A stretch of 40,117 nucleotides of DNA from Candidatus Adlerbacteria bacterium (GCA_903878285.1 CAIRHB010000033.1:1-40117); one strand, 5' to 3'; counted from the stretch's first letter, positions 30,026 to 39,170 are shown. The notes: a model not told the origin generated them from the letters alone. Numbers and translations are program-made.

Positions 30026-32095
30026 CTAATACTCGCGGTATATCGGGAACACACCGATAGTTGTCGTCTGCGAGGTATTCTTTCCACCATTTCCAGCACA
30101 GTTGAGTGTGTAATCGGCCTTCCCAACCAACGCTGGCGTGGAGAAATTCTGTGTCGAGATGTTCCCGTTATTGTCGCTGGACACCGGCTGTGGCGACGAG
30201 ATACCGTAGCCAGAGAGCGTGCAGCGCGTCACAAACGATGCCGACCAGGTGACCGTGCCGCTTCCACCTGATTTCACCCGCGACGGAGAGGTGATAAGCG
30301 TCTGTATCGCTGGATCGCAGATTGTGTCTGGTGGAGCCACGGCGGTGTTTATCGTGCCAACTGCTGCGTTGTAACAACTGCCATCACACTGGTAAGTCCC
30401 CGCGTTGTGTATGCCGCAGTCATTTGCTGGCGTCGTACAAACAGTACCAGCGTTAAGAGAACAGACGGACACAGACGTCCATGAAGCGCTGCAGTTGTTG
30501 GTATAATTTGACTCAGCGAGCGTGTTGCTGTTAGTCGAATCGGTGTTTGCACAGGCGCGGACATAGTAGGTGCCCGTTGCGGTTGGCGTATATGAAACAC
30601 TCGCCGTAGTGTTACCTCCCGCTCCAAGCGAGCTTGTAATCGAAGTCTGGACATTTGTTGCAATCGCGGCAAAACTGCCTGGGATACTGCCCGGGTTTAT
30701 CTCAAACAAAACGGGGAAACTGCCCGCGGTTGCTGCAACGCCGCTATTGCTGACTACCGCAGAAAAAGTTGCAGGGTTGTTAATCGAGACCGTGCTGTAG
30801 GTAACATTTCCCGCAGTGAGGTCGACCGGGCACGCGGATATAAAGCTCGACGCTGTGCTCGGGCTGTTGCCGCTGCCGTTGATGGCAATCACGCTCCAGG
30901 TGTACCCGGTACACGACGCGGTGGCAATACCAGCAATCGACGCGCCGACGGACGTGGTGGTACAGCCACCACTGCCATTTGCAGTCCACCCGATCGGGCA
31001 GGTGGCGAAGGGAGACATCATTACCGCGTACGAGGTCGCCCCCGGCCCCGACCAGCTAAGCGACGAGGTGAGTCCGTCTGCAGAAGAAGACCCAGACAAC
31101 CCCGTTGGTGCCGCAGGAGGACCAGCAACCACGGTTACATTGCTCAATGTTGAATCTCCTGACGAGTTAAAGCAGGTGACCGTATACGTTTGCGAACCCG
31201 TCGGCGTCACTGCTGCAGAGCCGCTCACTGCCGTACTACTGTTGAACGTGTTCGAACAGGACACCGAGTTGGTGCTAGCCCACGTGAGCGTCGAAGAGCC
31301 ACCACCACCGACCACCGGGGGCGACGCGGTTAGTGTCACCACAGGAGGCATGGGGTATACATTCACCGTCAAATAGGTGCTCGCCGAGCCGCCGGTCTTG
31401 GCGCACGTCGTGGTGTAGGTGGTCGATACGCTTGGTGTAAGGTTAACGGTGCCACTCACTGGGCTGCCGGAGCCGGTACTAAAGTTGGTGCCAGTACAGG
31501 TCGTCGCGCCGGTGCCACTCCACGTGATCGCAACCACCTGTCCGTTATATACCGACGAGTAGCTACTGTTCATACTAATGGAGATCCCATTAACCATCGT
31601 GAAGGTCGAGCCACTACTCGACGAGTAGCTATACGATGTTGGCGCAGCGCTCACGGTAACCGCCACCCAGGCACCGCAGTTGTTGGTAGTATTCGACTCG
31701 GCAATCGCGTTGTTGTTGCCAGTGTCGGTGTTCGCACACGCGCGCACGTAGTATGTACCGGCCGAAGAGGTTGCGTAAGTTGCGTTGATGGTGTTGTGCG
31801 CACCCGATGCTGCAAGTGCCGCGTTGGTGACTGCAATTTTGACTGCGATCGCGGCAAATGATGCTGGATTGTTGGTGGCGTTTATTTCAAACAACACAGG
31901 AAAGCTGCTCCCGGTCGCAGCGCTGCCCGAGTTGGTGATTGTAGCAACCAGCGTTGTCGCAACACCGGCGGTCGTGGCCGAAGGCGTCACCGAGCTCGCG
32001 GTAAGGTCGGGAGTCGCCGCATACACCTGCGCACCATATCCAAAAAACAGTCCCGTCGCGATTACCAGTATATGTGCTAATCGCCACGCTTTCAT
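30026..32095 (-). CDS. Large secreted CARDB/Ig-like surface protein
   Basis: Signal peptide; two CARDB-like units (PDLTASSVTPSATTAGVATTLVATITNSG…YYVRACANTD); C-terminal IGVFPIYREY. Confidence 0.8.
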   Translation of the reverse strand: MKAWRLAHILVIATGLFFGYGAQVYAATPDLTASSVTPSATTAGVATTLVATITNSGSAATGSSFPVLFEINATNNPASFAAIAVKIAVTNAALAASGAHNTINATYATSSAGTYYVRACANTDTGNNNAIAESNTTNNCGAWVAVTVSAAPTSYSYSSSSGSTFTMVNGISISMNSSYSSVYNGQVVAITWSGTGATTCTGTNFSTGSGSPVSGTVNLTPSVSTTYTTTCAKTGGSASTYLTVNVYPMPPVVTLTASPPVVGGGGSSTLTWASTNSVSCSNTFNSSTAVSGSAAVTPTGSQTYTVTCFNSSGDSTLSNVTVVAGPPAAPTGLSGSSSADGLTSSLSWSGPGATSYAVMMSPFATCPIGWTANGSGGCTTTSVGASIAGIATASCTGYTWSVIAINGSGNSPSTASSFISACPVDLTAGNVTYSTVSINNPATFSAVVSNSGVAATAGSFPVLFEINPGSIPGSFAAIATNVQTSITSSLGAGGNTTASVSYTPTATGTYYVRACANTDSTNSNTLAESNYTNNCSASWTSVSVCSLNAGTVCTTPANDCGIHNAGTYQCDGSCYNAAVGTINTAVAPPDTICDPAIQTLITSPSRVKSGGSGTVTWSASFVTRCTLSGYGISSPQPVSSDNNGNISTQNFSTPALVGKADYTLNCAGNGGKNTSQTTTIGVFPIYREY

Positions 32096-33096
32096 ATAAT
32101 CGTATTTTTTGGTGTCCCATCCGCAAAACTTTGCAGTGAGTCAATGGTTGTATCGAGGATACGATGTACCGCCTCGTCGGTGTTAAATGCGACATGCGGT
32201 GTGATGATGACGCGCGGATGCGCCAAGAGCGCGTGGTTTTCGAGCAAGGTACGTAGCTCGTCCTCTTTTGGATGTGCGGTACCGAGGAGCTGCAATTCAT
32301 CATCCATCATTCCCTCTTCCTCAAGGACATCAAGCCCTGCGCCTGCGATGGTGCCGTCATCAAGCGCGCGCAGAAGAGCGTCGGTGTCGATAACCGCGCC
32401 GCGCGCAGTGTTGATGATATAGGCACCTTTTTTAATCTGTGCGAATGCGGCAGCGTTGATGAGGTGGTGTGTGCTCGGCAAGTACGGCACATGCAGCGAG
32501 ATAATATCTGAGCCTGCCAACAACTCGGGCAGCGAGACATAGGTCGCGCCGTAGTCGCTGACCAGCGAGGCATTTTGATGCTCATCGGTCGCGAGCACTT
32601 TCATACCAAAACCGTGTGCAATACGCGCCGCATGTGCGCCAATGCGCCCCGTGCCAACGATGCCGATGGTTTTACTGCACAAGTCGAAACCGCGCAGGTT
32701 GTCCTGGGCGAATGAATGTCCTTGCGAGACGCGCTCTTTTGCATCAACCACTTTGCGGGACAACGCGAGCAAAAGCGCAAAGACAAACTCCGCAACCGTC
32801 GGCGCGCCATAACCTGGCACCGTCGCGACGGCAACCCCACGAGCTTTTGCCTCGGCGATGTCGATATGGTCGTAGCCGGTCGAACGGGTCGCGATCAGCT
32901 TGAGATTAGGAAATCGGTCGAGCACAGCCTTGGTCACTGGGCTGTCGACGAATACGGAAATCGCGTCGACCGACAGGTCGGGCGCACTGGTGTCTGCGAT
33001 ACTCCCACCGGAGCGAAACACCACCTCCTGCCCTGCCAACTTTGCTGTGACATACTGCTCCTCCCACGACTCTTTGCTGTAAAAAATAATCTTCAT
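32092..33096 (-). CDS. D-2-hydroxyacid dehydrogenase (D-lactate dehydrogenase-like)
   Basis: IGIVGTGRIGAHAARIAHGFGMKVLATD; NTARGAVIDTDALLRALDDGTIAGAGLDV; ITPHVAF. Confidence 0.9.
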   Translation of the reverse strand: MKIIFYSKESWEEQYVTAKLAGQEVVFRSGGSIADTSAPDLSVDAISVFVDSPVTKAVLDRFPNLKLIATRSTGYDHIDIAEAKARGVAVATVPGYGAPTVAEFVFALLLALSRKVVDAKERVSQGHSFAQDNLRGFDLCSKTIGIVGTGRIGAHAARIAHGFGMKVLATDEHQNASLVSDYGATYVSLPELLAGSDIISLHVPYLPSTHHLINAAAFAQIKKGAYIINTARGAVIDTDALLRALDDGTIAGAGLDVLEEEGMMDDELQLLGTAHPKEDELRTLLENHALLAHPRVIITPHVAFNTDEAVHRILDTTIDSLQSFADGTPKNTII

Positions 33097-33118
33097 GATT
33101 TGGGTAGTTAACCATTAC

Positions 33119-33751
33119 TTACGCATTTACCTGCGAAGACACTTGCCGCACCTCTTTGGTGAGCGAATGTCCCTGCTCATCGAGCGTGTAGATAATAATA
33201 CCACCAAACAGCATCTCGACCTTTGGCGCATCCTCGTGCGGAATCTGTTCAATATATATCTCAAGTGCCCGCAAGGCGTTACCATGCGAGACAATGAGCA
33301 CGTTCTTACCCTCGCGAAGGCGCGGCAGCACATCTTCGACAAAGTGTGGCACCGCACGTTCGTAGACCATTTTGAGTGTCTCGCCACCGGGTACTGGGCA
33401 GTCCCAGTCGCGGCGGACGCAGTTAAATTTTTCCTCGCCGAGAATCTGCTCCATCTCCCACTTGTTTTTGCCGGTATAATCACCATAGTCGCGCTCGTTA
33501 AACGCTGCATCGTACTCGACCGGAATATTCTTCGTATTGCGCCCCTCAAGCATGCATGAAAGTGTCTCGATGGCACGCACCTGCATCGACGCAAACGCGC
33601 AGTCGATGCGGATGTCTTTAATCAAATCCCCCATCTCTTGCGATTTTTGGAACCCGTAGACGGTCAGGTGCGAGTCGTGCGCACCGGTCCAGCGACCCTC
33701 TTTATTCCACTCCGACTCGTGATGTCGGGCTATCAGTAGTGTTCCCATCAT
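33119..33751 (-). CDS. Phosphoglycerate mutase, histidine phosphatase type
   Basis: LLIARHHESEWNKEGRWTG; ERDYGDYTGKNK; PGGETL; VLIVSHGNALRAL. Confidence 0.88.
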   Translation of the reverse strand: MMGTLLIARHHESEWNKEGRWTGAHDSHLTVYGFQKSQEMGDLIKDIRIDCAFASMQVRAIETLSCMLEGRNTKNIPVEYDAAFNERDYGDYTGKNKWEMEQILGEEKFNCVRRDWDCPVPGGETLKMVYERAVPHFVEDVLPRLREGKNVLIVSHGNALRALEIYIEQIPHEDAPKVEMLFGGIIIYTLDEQGHSLTKEVRQVSSQVNA

Positions 33752-33799
33752 ATAATATATAAGTATACAGGACTATGATGATCTGTCGCCAAGAATCAA

Positions 33800-34615
33800 T
33801 TATAGCGCATGCAGACCTACCACCCCCTCGTGTCGCTCGGTCGCCTCGATGATGCGACGCATCGCCTCGACTGCCTCGACCGGGTACTTGCCCACCGCGG
33901 TCTCATCCGAGAGCATCACCACGTCGGAGCCGTGCGCGACCGCATACTCGACGTCGGTCACTTCGGCACGCGACGGCGTCGGATGGTCGATCATAGAGAA
34001 AAGCATTTGCGTGGCAGTAATCACCGGCTTGCCTGCAGTACGCGTACGCGCCAATATATCGGCCTCAATAAAGGGGATTTCCTCGAGCGGCACCTCATTC
34101 CCAAGGTCACCACGGGCAATCATAATCGCATCCGACGCGGCGATAATCGCGTCGATGTGCTCGAGCGCAACCTTGCGCTCGATCTTGGCGATAATCTTCT
34201 GCGAGCCGCCAGCCTCTGCCACTATGCGGCGACACAGAACCACATCGGTAGCAGAGCCGACGAACGACAGCGCGAGATATTCCAGCTGCTGCGCTGCACC
34301 AAACTCGATTGATTTCTTGTCCTGCTCGGTGAGCGCCGCGCCCGCCTGGTCGTAGGTGTGCCCGACCGTCTCCTGTACACGAGGCCCCGGCAAGTCTTGA
34401 ATGATAGGAATTTTCTTGCCGACCGAGGCAGCAACTTCGCGGATCATCGCCACCTGCTGTGCGCGCTCGTCGAGCCCACCCCATGCGAAGTTGAGCCGCA
34501 CCACGTCGAGCCCCGCCGCCACCATCGCCGAAAATACCTCGCGCGAGTTGGACGCGGGACCAAGCGTCGCGATGATTTGTGCTCTATTCTTTTGAGTCTC
34601 TGATTGTGTAGTCAT
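33800..34615 (-). CDS. Pyruvate kinase-like A-domain-only protein (271 aa)
   Basis: IIATLGPASNSREVFSAMVAAGLDVVRLNFAWG; IPIIQDLPGPR; IIAKIERK; DAIMIARGDLGNEVPLEEIP; KPVITATQMLFSMIDHPTPSRAEVTDV. Confidence 0.85.
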   Translation of the reverse strand: MTTQSETQKNRAQIIATLGPASNSREVFSAMVAAGLDVVRLNFAWGGLDERAQQVAMIREVAASVGKKIPIIQDLPGPRVQETVGHTYDQAGAALTEQDKKSIEFGAAQQLEYLALSFVGSATDVVLCRRIVAEAGGSQKIIAKIERKVALEHIDAIIAASDAIMIARGDLGNEVPLEEIPFIEADILARTRTAGKPVITATQMLFSMIDHPTPSRAEVTDVEYAVAHGSDVVMLSDETAVGKYPVEAVEAMRRIIEATERHEGVVGLHAL

Positions 34616-34657
34616 GCTGTATTGTTATTACTGTACCTGTTCTTAAGTCCTCCGACA

Positions 34658-36001
34658 TTACGCAACAAGTTCATCTGCGATTTCCAATAATCTGTTGTAT
34701 TTGACCACACGCTCGCCGCGCGCCAAAGAACCGGCTTTAAGATACGTGCAGCCCAGGCCGACCGCAATGTCGACAATCGCCGTGTCGCCGGTCTCGCCCG
34801 AGCGGTGTGACGCAAACGGCACCCAGCCCTGTGCGCGAGCAAAAAGCACGGCGTCGATGGTCTCGCTGACGGTGCCAATCTGGTTTGGCTTAATCAGCGC
34901 CGACGTTACTGCGTGTTTTTCTGCAGCAATCTGCATCCGGGCGACGTTGGTGGTGAGCAAATCATCACCCACGACGAGCGCACGGCCGTCCACTTTTTTA
35001 GCAAACTCGGCAAACGCATCCCAATCATCCTCAGCAAAGGGATCCTCCAGTGAGAAAATCGGATACTTCGTGAGCAATCCTTCGTACCATCTCGCGAGCT
35101 CGGCACTCGAAAGGGCTTGTTGAGCACTCAACACATACTTCCCTTCTTGAAAAAAACTCGACGCAGCAGCATCAATAGCGATTTTTACCTCGTCGGTGGT
35201 GTAGCCTGCGCCGATGATTGCCGCGACCAGTGCATCGAGCGCGTCCTCGTTGCTGCCGATCTTTGGAGCGAAGCCACCCTCGTCGCCAACACCTATAGAA
35301 AGTCCTCTCGCATGCAAATTGTCGCGCAGCTTCGCGATACACGCCGCCGCGACCTCAATCCGCTCTGTTGTCGTCCCCCGCTGCGGCACCAGCATAAACT
35401 CTTGGATACTCAACCCACTGTCGGCATGCTTGCCGCCGTTGAGCACGTTAAAAGATGGGGTTGGCAATGATGGCGCAATCTGCCCCAGCGATGCAAACCG
35501 CGCATCTGCTGCAATAGATTGGTTCGCGAGCGTGTTGCTGTAGCTATATAACGGGACTCCAAGTTTCCCTGTGCCAGCATCTGTCTCGGTAGCGGCTGCG
35601 CGAGCGAATGCCAAAGACACCGCCAAAATCGCGTTCGCCCCCAGCCGCGATTTGTCAGGCGTGCCGTCGAGTGCAATCAACGCTACGTCCAACGAGCGTT
35701 GATCAAACTCTTTTCCTTCTGCATCTCCACTTCCCACTTCGCCTGCATCTTTTGCACTAGCACCAGTTAGTGCACGAGCAATCTCTCCGTTGATATTCTC
35801 GACCGCGCGGCGCACGCCTTTGCCGCCAAAACGCTTCTCGCCATCGCGCAGCTCGTGCGCCTCGTTCTTGCCCGTGCTCGCCCCCGACGGCACCGACGCA
35901 ATCACCTTTGCGCCTTTGCCTGTCTCCAAAGCCACCTCGACGGTCGGCAACCCCCGCGAATCTAAAATCTCCCGCGCCTCCACCTTCGCAATCGTCGTCA
36001 T
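34658..36001 (-). CDS. eno: Enolase
   Basis: AREILDSRGLPTVEVAL; VPSGASTGKNEAHELRDG; GDEGGFAP; SLEDPFAEDDW; VGDDLLTTN; SHRSGETGDTAIVD. Confidence 0.97.
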   Translation of the reverse strand: MTTIAKVEAREILDSRGLPTVEVALETGKGAKVIASVPSGASTGKNEAHELRDGEKRFGGKGVRRAVENINGEIARALTGASAKDAGEVGSGDAEGKEFDQRSLDVALIALDGTPDKSRLGANAILAVSLAFARAAATETDAGTGKLGVPLYSYSNTLANQSIAADARFASLGQIAPSLPTPSFNVLNGGKHADSGLSIQEFMLVPQRGTTTERIEVAAACIAKLRDNLHARGLSIGVGDEGGFAPKIGSNEDALDALVAAIIGAGYTTDEVKIAIDAAASSFFQEGKYVLSAQQALSSAELARWYEGLLTKYPIFSLEDPFAEDDWDAFAEFAKKVDGRALVVGDDLLTTNVARMQIAAEKHAVTSALIKPNQIGTVSETIDAVLFARAQGWVPFASHRSGETGDTAIVDIAVGLGCTYLKAGSLARGERVVKYNRLLEIADELVA

Positions 36002-36062
36002 GTTGCTGTGCAGTATAGCACGTTATAAAAATGGTCTTGCAAAATAAGCACATATAAAAGTC

Positions 36063-36087
36063 AAAATCGAGGCGAGACCTCGATTTT
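36063..36087 (-). terminator. Terminator hairpin after 36089-37360
   Basis: AAAATCGAGG-CGAGA-CCTCGATTTT. Confidence 0.6.
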
Positions 36088-36088
36088 A

Positions 36089-37360
36089 TTACTGATACTG
36101 AATAAACAGCGGTTGGGGTTTGAGGTGGAGGATTTCGGTGGTGGTGAGCATGCGGGTCGAGGGCGGGCGGATGTCGTTTTTGTAAAAGAGTTTAAAGCCA
36201 GTGAACTGTACTGGCGCGCTTGCGATAAACGCCTGGTACGTCCCCTGCTTGCGCGTCGGCGATCCCCAACCGTCCATATCCATCACCACCTCTACCTCGG
36301 GCAACGGTGTAATCGCTGATGCATGGGTCACCATCGGCTGCGTAAAGCGATGCACCACCAATATTTTTGGCGGCAGATTGTTTTTCTGCACCAACCCTGC
36401 CAAGTACTTTGCCGCCCAGTTGATGTCCGAGGCGTCGAGCGTACCAATCACCGTGCCGGGCTTTTTGCCCGAGGTCTGCATCGCGAACTCTGGATCGAGC
36501 GCAAGGTGCACATTAGGCATACTCAAGTATTTCTCCAGCAGCGGTACTTCTGTTTGTACACTGCTGAGCCCCACCTGTACATCAAGTATCACGATGCCAT
36601 GCACCTGCGCCGCCATCGAAAGCGCTTGGTCGATCTGGCTATCCGGCATGCGCAAACGATACTTGCCATCTTTTCCTGCGCTCCCCTGCGCAGTGACCGC
36701 GATATAATCTATCGCAAGCACCACAGGGGTTGATGGATCGGCCGCCTGCCACTGTTGACCCGCCGCCTGCAGCCGTGCAAGTGCCTCCGCTGGCGGATAC
36801 TGACCGAGCACGCCCATCCCTTTTGAATAAAAGTTGCCGTAGTAGGCGACAATGCGATTAAACGGCAAGAGCGCCCCGCCAAGCGGATACGGCGCGCCCG
36901 CGGCTGGCCAGATTGATTTCTGCGGCTTGGCAACAACAATCTTCTTCGTTGCTGTTTTTGCTTTTGTTGACGTGGCACTGGTCGTGACAATAGTGGTCGT
37001 TGTGGTCGCCACTGGCGCAGTCGCGACTGCCCACGGGATACCGAGTGTGCTAAACCCCGCTGCCATGCTCGCACTCATATCAAATGTCGGCACTGTTGTT
37101 GTTGCAAACGCCACCTGCCATAATTTTATATCGTATGCAGCACGATTAAGTGTCGAAGTTGTAGTAGTAGCAATCGAATCCGCCATCGTAGCGGATGAGC
37201 TCGCCATGCCCGAGAGCGCCACCGCGGCGGCGTCATACCTGATCGGTCGCAGGTTCGAAAACAAAATCACGTACACAAACACCACAGCAACCAACACACC
37301 CGCGCCCACCTGCGCAGCGAGTATCGCCGTGGTATGTTGTGCGGCCGTGTGTTTTATCAT
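36089..37360 (-). CDS. Membrane-anchored extracytoplasmic protein, possible glycoside hydrolase-like barrel
   Basis: N-terminal TM, Thr/Ser-rich linker, globular domain FNRIVAYYGNFYSKGMGVLGQYPP…LAIDYIAVTAQG…VILDVQVGLSSVQTEVPLLEKYL…VHLALDPEF. Confidence 0.6.
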   Translation of the reverse strand: MIKHTAAQHTTAILAAQVGAGVLVAVVFVYVILFSNLRPIRYDAAAVALSGMASSSATMADSIATTTTSTLNRAAYDIKLWQVAFATTTVPTFDMSASMAAGFSTLGIPWAVATAPVATTTTTIVTTSATSTKAKTATKKIVVAKPQKSIWPAAGAPYPLGGALLPFNRIVAYYGNFYSKGMGVLGQYPPAEALARLQAAGQQWQAADPSTPVVLAIDYIAVTAQGSAGKDGKYRLRMPDSQIDQALSMAAQVHGIVILDVQVGLSSVQTEVPLLEKYLSMPNVHLALDPEFAMQTSGKKPGTVIGTLDASDINWAAKYLAGLVQKNNLPPKILVVHRFTQPMVTHASAITPLPEVEVVMDMDGWGSPTRKQGTYQAFIASAPVQFTGFKLFYKNDIRPPSTRMLTTTEILHLKPQPLFIQYQ

Positions 37361-37782
37361 GCAGCGGTATGATGCTTCTCCTCTAACTTTTCGATATGTT
37401 CGAGCTCGGCGTCGATTTTGTCGATCTTGTTGAGTATATACTCGGTGGTCGCCTTTTCCGAGTGTACCTCGCGCTCGGTCTGCTCGGCAATGTGCTCCTC
37501 TTTCTCGACCAGTTTTTCCTCGCCGGATACATCCGCCAAGATCAACCGATCGCCCAAAAAGACTGATATCAAAAGCCCTGTGATAGTAAGGAGGACGGCG
37601 CCCGCGAGCACCGCGAGCGGCCCCCATAGGAGTGGCGTGAGTGACGCCGTTTCCCATACTCCCTTCCAAAACAGGACCACGCCCACACCCCCAACGAGCG
37701 CGTACGCCACCGGCCGCTTGGTGAGCCAGCCGCGTATCCGATCATCCCCTTTCCGAAAAAACCGCACCACACGTCGCAACAT
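37357..37782 (-). CDS. Hypothetical protein, two TMs plus charged coiled-coil tail
   Basis: Two hydrophobic segments then EEKLVEKEEHIAEQTEREVHSEKATTEYILNKIDKIDAELEHIEKLEEK. Confidence 0.65.
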   Translation of the reverse strand: MLRRVVRFFRKGDDRIRGWLTKRPVAYALVGGVGVVLFWKGVWETASLTPLLWGPLAVLAGAVLLTITGLLISVFLGDRLILADVSGEEKLVEKEEHIAEQTEREVHSEKATTEYILNKIDKIDAELEHIEKLEEKHHTAA

Positions 37783-37815
37783 GCTGCGTATTGTAGCATG
37801 GAATAGTGCAGTGCT

Positions 37816-38202
37816 TTATTTCCCCTCTATAGATTGTACGGACGATGCAACATATCGCTTTTTCTGCACCCACTGTTTTGTCGTCAAATCGTATTCTGCT
37901 AAATCTTCGCCCCAGTAGTAATCTGGGTAAAACGAATGGATGCGCATTGTTGCCGATGTGTTGCGTCCAAAATCACCACCTCTTTGAAATGTGCATAGAA
38001 AGGTCTTTCCTTGTTCATCCACTCCCGTAACCTCTAGCAATGAATGTATCCCTTGCTCATCAATAATTTCTCGCTCGACCTTTGGATTTTTGCAGAACTT
38101 CTCCAGCTCAGAAAGTATTTCAGCCCGCGACGGAGCATATTCCCAAATCGCCACCTCCTTTTTACCCGTCGGCTCCCTTCGCGGTGGTTTTTCCATAGAC
38201 AT
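37816..38202 (-). CDS. Hypothetical protein (128 aa)
   Basis: TATACT-N6-ATG start; MSMEKPPRREPTGKKEVAIWEYAPSRAEILSELEKFC. Confidence 0.65.
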   Translation of the reverse strand: MSMEKPPRREPTGKKEVAIWEYAPSRAEILSELEKFCKNPKVEREIIDEQGIHSLLEVTGVDEQGKTFLCTFQRGGDFGRNTSATMRIHSFYPDYYWGEDLAEYDLTTKQWVQKKRYVASSVQSIEGK

Positions 38203-38261
38203 AGCCCAAGTATACCGCATGTGCGGATGTACGCAGTTAGCAAGGCGTGTCTTACTCTTAC

Positions 38262-38290
38262 TTAGATATACCCCAGCCGGGTAAAGAGCG
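38262..38290. repeat. Direct repeat copy 1 (displaced NUDIX 3' end: encodes ALFTRLGYI* on minus)
   Basis: TTAGATATACCCCAGCCGGGTAAAGAGCG; 28/29 identical to 39171-39199. Confidence 0.9.
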
Positions 38291-38305
38291 CGCTATACTA
38301 TTTTC

Positions 38306-38692
38306 ATGTTGAAGCAGTTTTTGCAATGGATTCGACTCAAGCAGGTGCTGCACGAGAGCACCTACAAACCACCGCTGTTTAAAGAGGGCGAGATTTGGTG
38401 GTGCTCGATGGGAGAAAATATCGGCATTGAGACAAACGGCAAAGGCGAACGCTTTACTCGACCCGTGTATATTCTGCGTAAGTACGATAAATACACCTTT
38501 CTCGGGTTACCACTCACCACCAAAGGAAAAGTGGGTACCTGGTACTGCCCGATTGAGTTTAACGACAAAAAACAGACCATCGTGCTCGCTCAAGGTAGAA
38601 CATTTGATTATCGTCGACTCAAAAACCAAATGGGACATCTTGGTATACAAGACCGAGAAAAAATATGGAATGCGTACCGCGCACTGCACTAA
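38306..38692 (+). CDS. MazF/PemK-like toxin domain protein
   Basis: KEGEIWWCSMGENIGIETNGKGERFTRPVYILRKYDKYTFLGLPLTTK. Confidence 0.75.
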   Translation: MLKQFLQWIRLKQVLHESTYKPPLFKEGEIWWCSMGENIGIETNGKGERFTRPVYILRKYDKYTFLGLPLTTKGKVGTWYCPIEFNDKKQTIVLAQGRTFDYRRLKNQMGHLGIQDREKIWNAYRALH

Positions 38693-38933
38693 AAACATAG
38701 AACCCCCGCACATCGCGGGGGGCGTGGGTTTCCCCAAATACTCCTCTAGTATAGCACGACCACGTGCTGTGCAACAAGTACTCACACTCCACCGCCAAAC
38801 CGCGCGGGGCGCAATCTTGACCAAGCGGTCGATATCTTCTCGCGTCTCTTATCCCCAGAGATTTGTGTATCGCGGGTTGGCAGGGGCGAGTATAATCACC
38901 ACAGGTAAGAGTGCGTGGCAATTTTTGTCCAAC

Positions 38934-39036
38934 TAGGGAGAATACAGCGCGGGCGTAGCATATGTTGGAAATGCAATGCCCGTAGCAAGGTTTTGATGAC
39001 GGTTCGAATCCGTCCGCCCGCTCTGTATTCTCCTTA
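38934..39036 (+). ncRNA. tRNA-Gly-like RNA (core 38949-39022) inside an extended helix
   Basis: GCGGGCG/CGCCCGC acceptor, U73, GACGG-TTCGAAT-CCGTC T-arm, GCAT/ATGC D stem; flanks GGAGAATACAG/CTGTATTCTCC are complementary; anticodon arm does not fold canonically. Confidence 0.65.
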
Positions 39037-39170
39037 AATGAACAACTCTCGTATAATAATACTGCTGTTTTTCAACACTTTCGTTTTTGTTGTTTAGCTA
39101 TGTCTAGTGTCAGTGTATTACATACTCGGCGGTGTGTATATGGTAGATGTCCACATCCTCCATCTAGGTT

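Noticed and set aside
37361-37669. N-terminal extension of the 36089-37669 ORF
   Set aside because: Overlaps the preceding membrane-protein gene; the ATGA junction and TM segment support the start at 37360
38703-38721. CCCCCGC-ACATC-GCGGGGG hairpin after the MazF-like gene as an intrinsic terminator
   Set aside because: No following U-tract; may only be a stabilising 3' hairpin
38949-39022. Calling the tRNA-like element an ordinary tRNA
   Set aside because: No U33 and no properly paired anticodon stem, so no anticodon can be assigned
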